Origin: a virus
DNA length: 26,061 nucleotides
Virus record (IMG/VR): IMGVR_UViG_3300007735_000543
Span: 1 to 26,061 of that record
Direction: 5' to 3' (one strand)
In this document: in pieces, positions 7,276 through 14,281 of the stretch
Layout of the letters: the number at the start of each line of letters is the position of its first letter
Position numbering within the stretch: position 1 is the first letter of the stretch
Notes under the pieces: generated by a model
What the model was told of the DNA's origin: nothing
The model's database searches: none
What the model saw: only the letters and a program-made list of their open reading frames with translations
Made by a program: the position numbers and the translations under genes

Positions 7276-8207
7276 TATTTTGTTTTTAAATTAAGTAAAT
7301 GCAGGGCATTCCTGCGTAGCTCGTTCTGTATATTAATTTCTGATTTAACAGATATTTCAATCACTTTTTTCAAATCTTCATCTATCTCCTTAGTAGCCTC
7401 ATAACTTCTTTTAGCTACCATTGTATCTGGATTAGCTGGATAAGTTACAGGAGAAACATCATACACTTTTTTAATAGAGCGTATAACTCTTTTAGGTTTC
7501 ATGCCCGATCTTTCTTGCCAGTCTTCTTTTTCAACAGTAAAGGCAAAACTACTTTGATACACATCACCACGCTTAACCATCTCCAAGAGATCATTGCCTA
7601 AAGTTGTGTTTGGTGCTTCAAATTCATATTCCATTGAATTACCGGTAACATTTAATTTTAAGGTGCCAGATGATGTCCTTGCAAGTACCATATTTTGGTC
7701 ATGGTTAAATAAAGCTACAACATCTTTCATGTCAGCTTCATTTAATGATTCTGGTGCCATTTCTTCATCATACCATCCCATGTCATAGGCAGAGTTAAAC
7801 ACTGTGGCAGTGCCAAAGATAGTGCGGCTTTCTGGTTTAGCCCTTAGTTCGAAATTTATACTCCTTTTTTCCATATTATTTTCTTTAGACCTTTCGTCCA
7901 TTATTTTCTTTGCTCTTGACTCTGCCCATGGCAACATACTACTTCCTCCCCAGGCATCGTACATAATGCTTCCACATATCTCATTCTCGTTCTCGTCAAA
8001 ATATTTGCCTTGGTCATATACCTTTGCTCTGCTTAAAAAACTATATGTCCTAATCACCTCGTCATCACTTAATGATTCCCTATTAGCTAACTGCCTTGCT
8101 CTTGTCCAGCCAACAGATGTACCACAAGAAGAACCATTGTCTTCCTTGTGTTTCCTTGCTTTCTTTGCAGCATTAGTCGCTGCCTGTGGATAATCACTGT
8201 GCGCCAT
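7275..8207 (-). CDS. Prohead protease, HK97 gp4-like, with extra N-terminal domain
   Basis: A 310-residue maturation protease. Residues about 113-275 are the U35/HK97 gp4-type protease: 'RTIFGTATVFNSAYDMGWYDE', the catalytic His in 'ALFNHDQNMVLART' (H169) and the catalytic Ser in 'VYQSSFAF' (S219 or S220), then 'DVSPVTYPANPDT'. It cuts scaffold domains from capsid subunits. Residues 1-105 form a separate domain (MAHSDYPQAATNAAKKA, CGTSVGWTRARQLA, IMYDAWGGSSMLPWAESRAKKI) that is not part of the protease; a similar domain occurs in phages of this host group. M112 (MEKRSINF) could be an internal start giving the protease alone. The start overlaps the end of the portal gene by 14 bases. Confidence 0.88.
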   Translation of the reverse strand: MAHSDYPQAATNAAKKARKHKEDNGSSCGTSVGWTRARQLANRESLSDDEVIRTYSFLSRAKVYDQGKYFDENENEICGSIMYDAWGGSSMLPWAESRAKKIMDERSKENNMEKRSINFELRAKPESRTIFGTATVFNSAYDMGWYDEEMAPESLNEADMKDVVALFNHDQNMVLARTSSGTLKLNVTGNSMEYEFEAPNTTLGNDLLEMVKRGDVYQSSFAFTVEKEDWQERSGMKPKRVIRSIKKVYDVSPVTYPANPDTMVAKRSYEATKEIDEDLKKVIEISVKSEINIQNELRRNALHLLNLKTK

Positions 8208-9471
8208 TATCTTCGTTTATATCTAACTCATCCTCTTCTTGCTCATGTGCAATACCTTCAGAGGATGGCTCTATCTTTATATTAGATGCCAATGGTAACT
8301 CATAGCTATCTCCTCCTTCGTAAGGATTCATATTCTCCTTAATCCTAATCTCGTTAGGTGACATTGCCAGTACATTACGCATAGTAGTGTAGTAGGAAGA
8401 TCTTGCTGCTATATCGCCACGAAGTAACCCATCAAGATTAAATCTTGTGCAATACTGATACTTTTCTGCTTCGAAAAATAACTTTCTATTAAATTCTGCC
8501 TCTATTGTTTCGCAAAGTGGCATGATAGTATAATTGACAAACATTTGGCTTAACTGTTCCATATTGCCAAATGTAGCTTTATCCATATCTTCTAACAAAA
8601 TACCTGGTACACCGGTAATCCTTGCTATGTCGGAGATGGTAGCTTTCTTTGTTTCATTAAATGCTGCATCAGAAGGATTAAGTCCTACTTTTTGGAAATC
8701 CATTCCTTCCTCTAAAATAGCTGTACCTCCAGCGTTTTGACTTCCACCAAATGCCCTGTTAAAGCTACTTTTTAATCTGTCGTATGCCTCGTTAGTTAAT
8801 CTTCCAGGATGTTTTAATACTCCATTAAGATGCGCACCATTTTTATAAAAGTTAGCACCGTAGTTTCTGTTGGCTAATGCTAACCCAAAATTGTCACGGT
8901 GAAGATCTGGCACTAACAAAGCCTTAATCCCATCCCATGCAAGATTGGGAATGTAAAGTATATTTTCTCCCTTATATGTTTTATTAGTTTCTTTAGACTT
9001 AAAAATTAATTCATTCCTACTATTATATCCTATCTCCATTTTTGTTGGATTTAGAATAGTAAGACTGTTTACTCTATTAGTTAAAGTATTTCTATTGATT
9101 ACTGCGTAAAATGCACCATGTGCAAGATAGTGCAGAACCATAGTTTTATAAAAAGTATGAGAAGTATATAACTCTGATGGCTCTCTGCTAACTATTTTGT
9201 AGTTGGGATGATCTACTGCTATTCTTACTCCTCCATTATTTAATTTCTCAATAATATCAAAAGGAATAGAAGCTACTACACCTCCAAGAATTTGTGTCGC
9301 ACGATAAAAGGCAGGAAGACCTATGATTGCATATTCATCTACTGCCACACCAGCAGCACTGCCACGCTGAAACAATGCACCTAAAGTGTCTCCATTTATA
9401 GGTGTAGATGGATTTTCTATCGAACCTCGCTTCGTAGAAAAAAAAGACCGCATGGTATCAAGTATTGCCAT
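8194..9471 (-). CDS. Portal protein, HK97 gp3 family
   Basis: A 425-residue portal protein that forms the dodecameric vertex ring for DNA entry. Family signs are 'VDEYAIIGLPAFYRATQILGG' (broken here across residues 44-65), 'IPFDIIEKL', 'HYLAHGAFYAVINRN', 'GIKALLVPDL', 'NFYKNGAHLNGVLKHPGRL', 'AILEEGMDFQKVGLNPSDA', and 'RITGVPGILLEDMDKATFGNMEQ' around residues 284-306, the classic portal core. The C-terminus after residue 385 is acidic and probably disordered. It follows the 87-residue gene by 51 bases and precedes the protease, as expected for HK97-type heads. The start at 9471 gives a normal-length N-terminus. Confidence 0.93.
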   Translation of the reverse strand: MAILDTMRSFFSTKRGSIENPSTPINGDTLGALFQRGSAAGVAVDEYAIIGLPAFYRATQILGGVVASIPFDIIEKLNNGGVRIAVDHPNYKIVSREPSELYTSHTFYKTMVLHYLAHGAFYAVINRNTLTNRVNSLTILNPTKMEIGYNSRNELIFKSKETNKTYKGENILYIPNLAWDGIKALLVPDLHRDNFGLALANRNYGANFYKNGAHLNGVLKHPGRLTNEAYDRLKSSFNRAFGGSQNAGGTAILEEGMDFQKVGLNPSDAAFNETKKATISDIARITGVPGILLEDMDKATFGNMEQLSQMFVNYTIMPLCETIEAEFNRKLFFEAEKYQYCTRFNLDGLLRGDIAARSSYYTTMRNVLAMSPNEIRIKENMNPYEGGDSYELPLASNIKIEPSSEGIAHEQEEDELDINEDNGAQ

Positions 9472-9522
9472 GCGGTAAAAATAAACAAAATCAGTATGAA
9501 AAATACAACTTACAGTAACAAA

Positions 9523-9786
9523 TTAAACAAACCTAATGTCCATGTATGTTTTCTTTGCCTTTCGAAAAGAATTATAGCTACTATACTTCTCATCAAGACC
9601 TAACTCACCTCTTTCCTCCTCTAATTTCTGCCAAGCATCCTCATGCCTGGGATAATCGCTCACAAGTTCGTAAAATCTGTGAAAATAACCACTTGTACAA
9701 TTAATTTGCCTTACTTGCTCGGCATACTCGTGTTTCTTCATTAATATCTCCATAATTGACATTTTTAGCTTTTCAATTAGGTACAT
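9523..9786 (-). CDS. Conserved-looking small protein between terminase and portal
   Basis: An 87-residue protein of unknown function. The central part 'FHRFYELVSDYPRHEDAWQK' (residues about 36-55) and the end 'KYSSYNSFRKAKK' are rich in aromatic and basic residues and look like a helical domain that could bind nucleic acid; I associate this type of protein with phages of Bacteroidota but know no function. It lies directly after TerL (the stop and start share position 9786). Alternative internal starts at M9 (MSIMEIL) and M12 are possible because the first residues are poorly constrained. Confidence 0.6.
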   Translation of the reverse strand: MYLIEKLKMSIMEILMKKHEYAEQVRQINCTSGYFHRFYELVSDYPRHEDAWQKLEEERGELGLDEKYSSYNSFRKAKKTYMDIRFV

Positions 9787-11453
9787 TACAACATTAATAA
9801 TCCTTGTTCACGTTCGCCAGATGTGTAGATCGTAGGTCTATCTTCAACCATGATTTGAGCATAAGCCATAACCATAGCAACCGGCCCATCTACCTTCTCT
9901 GTTGACTTAGCTTTATCTATCTTTATATTTCCAGCCGGATCAAATCTAAGCATTACATTTGTCATCATCCATTCCATTACTGGATTACCATCATGAGTAA
10001 TCTCATTGGATAAAAACATCTTCTCTATCTCTTTTGTTGGAGCAGACATTGAAATAAAACCTTGACCGAAAGGCTTCATGTTAGCACCATCATTTGTCAG
10101 CTGTATAACTAATTGTGATGCATTCCATCTATCAAACGCTATACACTCTATTTTATACTTTACTGTTAACTCAATTACTTTAGCTTTTATAAAGTCATAG
10201 TCTGTAACATTACCTTCTGTCATTATTATATCTCCATCCTGCGCCCATTGTACATAAGGCACTCCATCAGATAGCGATCTCTCCCTTACGTTATCCTCTG
10301 GACAAAAGAAATAGGATTTAATATGTGGCTTATCAAGTCCTTGTTGCACAGGGAAACAAAGCACTAAGGCTGCAATGTCACGAGTAGAGGCAAGGTCTAA
10401 CCCAGCAAAGCATTTTTTATTATATAGAATGTCATCATCTACTTTTAACCTTGTTTGCTCAATATAACTGTTAGATATCCAAACACTGGAAGTAGTTGTC
10501 CATACATTTAGATTCTTTGTCATAAATTGTATCTGCTTAGCTGCTCCTTCGTTCAATGCCTTTTGATACTGATCATCCATGTAACTAATATACGGAGTAA
10601 CTCCCAGGTTAGGATTGCTTTTAGTCCAATTCTTTTTATCCTGCCAGTCATCACCTTCATCCAGGCAAAATAGCAAAGGGAAAACGCTATTATCTACTTT
10701 CCTATTTTCTAATATGTCAACCATTACCTTGCGAAATTGGTAACAAGGTGATTCACGGTTAAATCCAGCAGTAGTGGTAATAAGTAGTAAAGGCTGTGAT
10801 CTCGAACCCATACCTGTCTCCATTACCTCTAATACGTCACTTGTTTTATGCGAATGGTATTCGTCGATTCCTGCATAGTGTGGATTAAGTCCATCCAGTG
10901 TATCTGCCTCCGAGGCAACTGCCTCAAATTTAGAATTAGTAGATGGAACATTGCAATTATACTTTAATACATTAACTAACTTGTTAAATGTGCGTGAATC
11001 TGCCTTTAGTGATTTAAGCATCACCTTTGCCGTATCAAATGCAATGCGAGCCTGATCTCTCGTAGTCGCAGCTGTGTACACCTCCGCTCCAGTTTCATTG
11101 TCACATAGGAAGCAATACACAGCAATGGCAGCAGCTAATTCTGTCTTACCGTTTTTCCTTGCTATTTCAAGGTATGCCTTGCGGAAGCGTCTGCCTCCAT
11201 CTTTTCTCTGCCATCCAAACAATACTTTAATAAAAAACTCCTGGAAAGGTTGGATATTAAACCTTTGCCCAGCAAATTCTCCCTTGGTATGTCGTAAAGC
11301 AGAGATAAAGCCGAAAGCCCTATTTGCGTGAGCTTCGGAGTAGGTATATTCCCAATCTTTGTTTTTTAAATCATTCAGATGCCGTTCAACTGCCAACCTT
11401 GCATAGTTGCCTAACAATAACTTCCCACTAACAACATCCTCAATAAATTTCAT
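9786..11453 (-). CDS. terL: Terminase large subunit (TerL), Terminase_1 type
   Basis: A 555-residue packaging motor. The ATPase has Walker A 'ARKNGKT' at residues 98-104, Walker B with the catalytic glutamate in 'AGIDEYHSH' (D197, E198), and the coupling motif region 'LLLITTTAGF'. The C-terminal nuclease has the RNase H-like start 'CFAGLDLASTRDIAALVL' and later acidic residues ('IECIAFDRWNASQL'). It cuts and translocates genome DNA into the prohead through the portal. The start overlaps the small membrane protein gene by 4 bases (ATGA). The full length and intact motifs suggest a working enzyme. With an HNH protein and a P27-type TerS nearby, cos-type packaging is likely. Confidence 0.95.
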   Translation of the reverse strand: MKFIEDVVSGKLLLGNYARLAVERHLNDLKNKDWEYTYSEAHANRAFGFISALRHTKGEFAGQRFNIQPFQEFFIKVLFGWQRKDGGRRFRKAYLEIARKNGKTELAAAIAVYCFLCDNETGAEVYTAATTRDQARIAFDTAKVMLKSLKADSRTFNKLVNVLKYNCNVPSTNSKFEAVASEADTLDGLNPHYAGIDEYHSHKTSDVLEVMETGMGSRSQPLLLITTTAGFNRESPCYQFRKVMVDILENRKVDNSVFPLLFCLDEGDDWQDKKNWTKSNPNLGVTPYISYMDDQYQKALNEGAAKQIQFMTKNLNVWTTTSSVWISNSYIEQTRLKVDDDILYNKKCFAGLDLASTRDIAALVLCFPVQQGLDKPHIKSYFFCPEDNVRERSLSDGVPYVQWAQDGDIIMTEGNVTDYDFIKAKVIELTVKYKIECIAFDRWNASQLVIQLTNDGANMKPFGQGFISMSAPTKEIEKMFLSNEITHDGNPVMEWMMTNVMLRFDPAGNIKIDKAKSTEKVDGPVAMVMAYAQIMVEDRPTIYTSGEREQGLLML

Positions 11454-11665
11454 TTATCTTTTTTAGACTTTACAGTTAATCCAAAAATACTATTTAGTAA
11501 TACTGCAAATGCCATTAATCCCCATGCCTCAACATAGTCAATGTATGGCAGATTAAAAATATTAGGTATCAACCAATTCCACATTATGTACACCGGCACG
11601 GAGATCAGTGCCAGAGCAACGGCAGAGGCAAAGATGGAGATGGCAATGTCTTTAATTTCTTCCAT
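11450..11665 (-). CDS. Small two-helix membrane protein
   Basis: A 71-residue protein with two predicted membrane segments: residues about 8-32 (IAISIFASAVALALISVPVYI) shown here up to the limit, and about 46-63 (AWGLMAFAVLLNSIFG). The middle 'WNWLIPNIFNLPYI' and the basic end 'KSKKDK' recall a family of tiny 'LWNWLMP' membrane proteins common in Bacteroidota genomes. It sits between TerS and TerL, an unusual place for a membrane protein; a holin-like or membrane-association role is imaginable but not shown. It begins 2 bases after TerS ends and overlaps TerL by 4 bases. Confidence 0.65.
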   Translation of the reverse strand: MEEIKDIAISIFASAVALALISVPVYIMWNWLIPNIFNLPYIDYVEAWGLMAFAVLLNSIFGLTVKSKKDK

Positions 11666-11667
11666 TT

Positions 11668-12117
11668 TTAATTCATTTTAAGAAGTTTAGCAATTTCATC
11701 TTCTTCATCTCCACTACCATCCTGGAAATATTCTAAAGTTAACCGTGACTTCGGATCGAGCCCTAAAGTCTTGCTTAATTCAAGAAATAACTCAAAACCT
11801 TGCTTAAATGCTGTCCATTCGGCACTTACCTGCCTTGCACCATTAGGATGCACCATAACTGCACCATCTTTGCTCAATATCTCGGCATTATGCAATAAAT
11901 GACCAATAGCACGCGCTGCTATTGAAAGGTAAATCTCATCAACTTGCTTTCCAGCCTTGTGAAGGTGAAGGTGTTCACGGATTCTGTTGTAGATTCTTTG
12001 CTCGCCTGCGTCAAGGTTGAACATAGGATCACCGATTTCACCGGGAGTGAATGTCTTAACGCGTGATTTCTCCAAGGTGCCTTGAAGTAGTTTTGTCTTT
12101 ATGCTCTTTTGTGCCAT
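11668..12117 (-). CDS. terS: Terminase small subunit, P27-like
   Basis: A 149-residue protein that should recognise the packaging site and load TerL. The pattern fits P27-type small subunits: a basic N-terminus, 'GEQRIYNRIREHLHLHKA' (residues about 38-55), 'DEIYLSIAARAIGHLLHNAEIL' (broken over about 60-81), 'SAEWTAFKQGFELFLELSKTLGLDPKSR' (about 98-125) and an acidic tail. Position directly before the membrane protein and TerL genes supports the call. The 113-base gap just upstream holds the likely recognition site. Confidence 0.85.
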   Translation of the reverse strand: MAQKSIKTKLLQGTLEKSRVKTFTPGEIGDPMFNLDAGEQRIYNRIREHLHLHKAGKQVDEIYLSIAARAIGHLLHNAEILSKDGAVMVHPNGARQVSAEWTAFKQGFELFLELSKTLGLDPKSRLTLEYFQDGSGDEEDEIAKLLKMN

Positions 12118-12230
12118 GTTATTTTACTTTATAAAATTTTTTATTAACCCCCCTTTTGAGCCTGCGCAAGTGCGAGATAATTTTGACGCAACGATTATCC
12201 TGTGCTTTCCTAAGTTTTGACCCCCGCGCG
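12118..12230 (-). other. Non-coding gap with cos-like features
   Basis: This 113-base stretch between the HNH and TerS genes has no open frame. It holds a G run on each side when read on the minus strand (GGGGG near 12221-12225 and GGGGGG near 12148-12153), an imperfect dyad CTGCGCAAG at 12162-12170, and three TTTTGA repeats on the plus strand (12154-12159, 12181-12186, 12215-12220). HNH-terS-terL phages usually carry cos here, so TerS binding repeats plus a cleavage site are the natural reading. The exact nick positions cannot be told. Confidence 0.45.
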
Positions 12231-12665
12231 TCACTCCATGCCTCCCTCGATCTCTGCCCTCTTCCGCACCTTGTCCGCTAACCATGCTATGACCTGTGCC
12301 TTGTCAGCAGGTACATACTTGCCATCGCTGTCTATATGCAAGGTAACTGGTGCAATGGATGTCTTCTCATTGATAGACTTAGTATCATGACAAGACTTAC
12401 ACAATGCTAATAGATTGTTTAGATTATACATCGAACCATTGCGCGTGATAGGTATCATGTGATCCACGCATCCCTTGTAATCTCCTGGTGTTATGTCAGT
12501 CATAATACCTAATACTATACAGCATTCACATAATGGATTAGCACGACGATAAGCCTTACTCATCTTATGCCATGCGTTGTTATAACTGCCTTGCTCACCA
12601 CTTGGTGTGCGCTGCATCTTAGCTTTGTGTATAATACTACCTATTCCCTTGCTTATGTATGGCAT
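12231..12665 (-). CDS. HNH endonuclease associated with terminase
   Basis: A 144-residue HNH nuclease. The zinc-binding cysteines are C46/C49 (CECC) and C89/C92 ('ALCKSCH'), the HNH residues are in 'GCVDHMIPITRNG' (D68, H69), 'NLNNL' (N83/N84) and H93. Such proteins beside terS are known in HK97 (gp74) and similar phages, where they cooperate with the terminase in cutting cos DNA. Its stop lies next to the cos-like gap and its start adjoins the end of the first glycosyltransferase-like gene. All expected residues are present, so it is probably active. Confidence 0.88.
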   Translation of the reverse strand: MPYISKGIGSIIHKAKMQRTPSGEQGSYNNAWHKMSKAYRRANPLCECCIVLGIMTDITPGDYKGCVDHMIPITRNGSMYNLNNLLALCKSCHDTKSINEKTSIAPVTLHIDSDGKYVPADKAQVIAWLADKVRKRAEIEGGME

Positions 12666-13655
12666 CTATATCCCTTTTAATATCTCCCATCGTTTCTTAT
12701 TCAGTAAGTCTATATGCAACACCTCCTTAACGTAACTCCTTCCTGCTTTAACGTTTGCTGCTTTGTCAATGTTGCCATTAACTATATCAGTAACTAATTG
12801 TAAAAACTGTGTAGGATTATCATAATGTATAACACCAGGTATATTAAACTCTGGGAAGTAATGATCTGCTAATACTGGCATACCATTAGCGATACACTCT
12901 ATGGCAAAGATATTACTTTTAGATAAGTTAAAATCATTACGAACTAATGGATAGAATCCAAAGTCACCTTCTATACGCTGCATAAATGTAAAGTAAACAA
13001 ACATAGAAGACCAATCAACATTAATAGCCTTCTTGTTTAAGTCATACATCATAAACTTATTTAAGCCAAAGAAAGTAACTTCTGTATCCATCTCTATCAT
13101 CTGATTTATTTCAGCCTTGATAGTATGTAAATCTGCAAAGTGTGTTGATCCTCCTCTCCATACAAACCTTGTAGGTGTGTGTCTTTCCTTTACTTCAAAC
13201 ATTGGTAAGTCAGTAGGATTCCAGCCATTAGGTATGACAAACATAGGTATCTTTCCCTGGCACATAGGATAGTACAAATCATATAACTTTCTTGTAGATA
13301 CTATGACAGCATCAGCAAATAGGAAAGTATCTTGTATTTGTTTCTGCACTTGTGGATTAGCAAAGTAATGATTAGCCGGATTATCCTCTGGCACATCCAA
13401 CAGATGATCATCAAAATCAATAATAACTTTCTTTCCCATCCTTTTCGCATCTGCCATTATTCCAAGTGATGCAGTTGAGTTAGGTCGTTGTATTAGGACA
13501 ATATCAGTGTTGTAAATGTCATGCCACTGCGCTCTTTCCTGTTGACAAATAACGTGTTCAAATTTCTTCTGTAAAGCTAACCTTGTAAATGGGCCAAGTG
13601 ACCGATAATAATCAGTTGCCTGACTTTTAGATGATGTGAATGTGGTTAACTTCAT
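12666..13655 (-). CDS. Glycosyltransferase-like protein (GT-B type), paralogue 1
   Basis: A 329-residue protein with a GT-B-like two-domain plan. The N-terminal half has 'FTSSKSQATDYYRSLGP' and 'AKRMGKKVIIDFDDHLL' (residues about 87-103), the middle has 'VIPNGWNPTDLPMF', and the C-terminal half has 'NDFNLSKSNIFAIECIANGMPVLADH' across residues about 244-269, which resembles the donor-sugar region of GT4 enzymes. It is homologous throughout to the protein at 2198-3169. The ATG at 13655 overlaps the TGA of the RHH-like gene (ATGA), so translation is coupled. Substrate unknown; a virion component or a host surface sugar are the main options. Confidence 0.68.
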   Translation of the reverse strand: MKLTTFTSSKSQATDYYRSLGPFTRLALQKKFEHVICQQERAQWHDIYNTDIVLIQRPNSTASLGIMADAKRMGKKVIIDFDDHLLDVPEDNPANHYFANPQVQKQIQDTFLFADAVIVSTRKLYDLYYPMCQGKIPMFVIPNGWNPTDLPMFEVKERHTPTRFVWRGGSTHFADLHTIKAEINQMIEMDTEVTFFGLNKFMMYDLNKKAINVDWSSMFVYFTFMQRIEGDFGFYPLVRNDFNLSKSNIFAIECIANGMPVLADHYFPEFNIPGVIHYDNPTQFLQLVTDIVNGNIDKAANVKAGRSYVKEVLHIDLLNKKRWEILKGI

Positions 13656-13810
13656 TTCTTATAACTATCTAAAACGTGTTCAATAGTCTTTTCAAGTGAT
13701 ACTCTTTTCCTTGTTTTGTAAGAAATATCAATTTGTATCTTCAGTAGCTTTTCGTGAATATCATCACTTAATAACACACCTTTCTTTTTAGCCAACATAA
13801 TTTTTTCCAT
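13652..13810 (-). CDS. Small ribbon-helix-helix-like DNA-binding protein (first late gene)
   Basis: A 52-residue basic protein starting MEKIMLAKKKGVLLSDD. The order strand (KGVLLSD, residues 10-16), helix (IHEKLLKIQIDIS, 18-30), turn, helix (SLEKTIEHVLDSY, 38-50) fits a ribbon-helix-helix repressor of the Arc/CopG/MetJ class, although the family match is by eye. The start is 21 bases from the leftward -7 box and the stop overlaps the glycosyltransferase start by 4 bases, so the short frame is in operon register. As the first product of the leftward promoter, and beside the rightward one, it is a good candidate regulator of the switch. Confidence 0.6.
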   Translation of the reverse strand: MEKIMLAKKKGVLLSDDIHEKLLKIQIDISYKTRKRVSLEKTIEHVLDSYKK

Positions 13811-13827
13811 ATTTATTATTTTTTATG

Positions 13828-13857
13828 TTGCAAATATATAATAAATATATAACTTTG
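13828..13857 (+). promoter_or_regulatory. Rightward (early) promoter, Bacteroidota type
   Basis: TTG at 13828-13830 and TAACTTTG at 13850-13857 match the Bacteroidota -33/-7 consensus (TTG and TAnnTTTG) with a 19-base spacer. Transcription would start near 13863, about 11 bases before the SSB start codon, giving a very short AT-rich leader. It shares DNA with the leftward promoter at 13831-13860. Confidence 0.75.
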
Positions 13858-13860
13858 CAA
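13831..13860 (-). promoter_or_regulatory. Leftward (late operon) promoter, Bacteroidota type
   Basis: On the minus strand, TTG at 13860-13858 and TATATTTG at 13838-13831 match the same consensus with the same 19-base spacer. The start would fall near 13825, about 15 bases before the RHH-like start codon. The flanks TTGCAAA (13828-13834) and TTTGCAA (13854-13860) form an inverted repeat, so the two promoters are near mirror images. Confidence 0.7.
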
Positions 13861-13873
13861 AAAATAAATTTTT

Positions 13874-14260
13874 ATGATAAAATTAATCGTTTCGGGAAGA
13901 GTAGGACAAGACGCTGAATTAAAAAGCGTTGGTGACACTACTGTATGTTCATTTAGTGTAGCTCACACTGAAAAGGTGTATGGCCCTAATCCATCAGAGA
14001 AAACAATCTGGGTAGGTTGTAATATTTGGGGAGAAAGAGGAGAAAAGTTAAAGCCATTCATTATTAAAGGCACTTACATAGTAGTTGAAGGAAGTGGTGG
14101 AGTTAATGCTTATTCACAAAAGAATGGAGAGCCAGCCGCTGTTATTAATTGCCGCGTGACTTCCCTTGAGTTTGGTGGAAAGCCTACCGCAGAACCTACA
14201 CCATTAACCACGATGCCTCCAGTTGGCAAGGTTGACATGGATGGTGATTTACCATTTTAA
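13874..14260 (+). CDS. ssb: Single-stranded DNA-binding protein
   Basis: A 128-residue SSB. The OB-fold part runs from 'MIKLIVSGRVGQDAELKSV' through 'VCSFSVAHTEKV', 'KTIWVGCNIWGERGEKL', 'FIIKGTYIVVEGSGGVNAY' to 'INCRVTSLEF' (residues 1-102). A Pro/Thr-rich linker leads to the acidic tip 'MDGDLPF', the standard SSB tail that recruits replication and repair partners. It coats single-stranded DNA during phage replication. It is the first gene after the rightward promoter, so it is made early. The length is short for a bacterial SSB but normal for phage versions. Confidence 0.93.
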   Translation: MIKLIVSGRVGQDAELKSVGDTTVCSFSVAHTEKVYGPNPSEKTIWVGCNIWGERGEKLKPFIIKGTYIVVEGSGGVNAYSQKNGEPAAVINCRVTSLEFGGKPTAEPTPLTTMPPVGKVDMDGDLPF

Positions 14261-14281
14261 TAAAACATTAAACAAATCAGT

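Noticed and set aside
9496-9603. 35-codon plus-strand frame with a good-looking start
   Set aside because: It lies opposite the coding sequence of the 87-residue gene and has no protein features. Only the repeated start context is kept as an observation.
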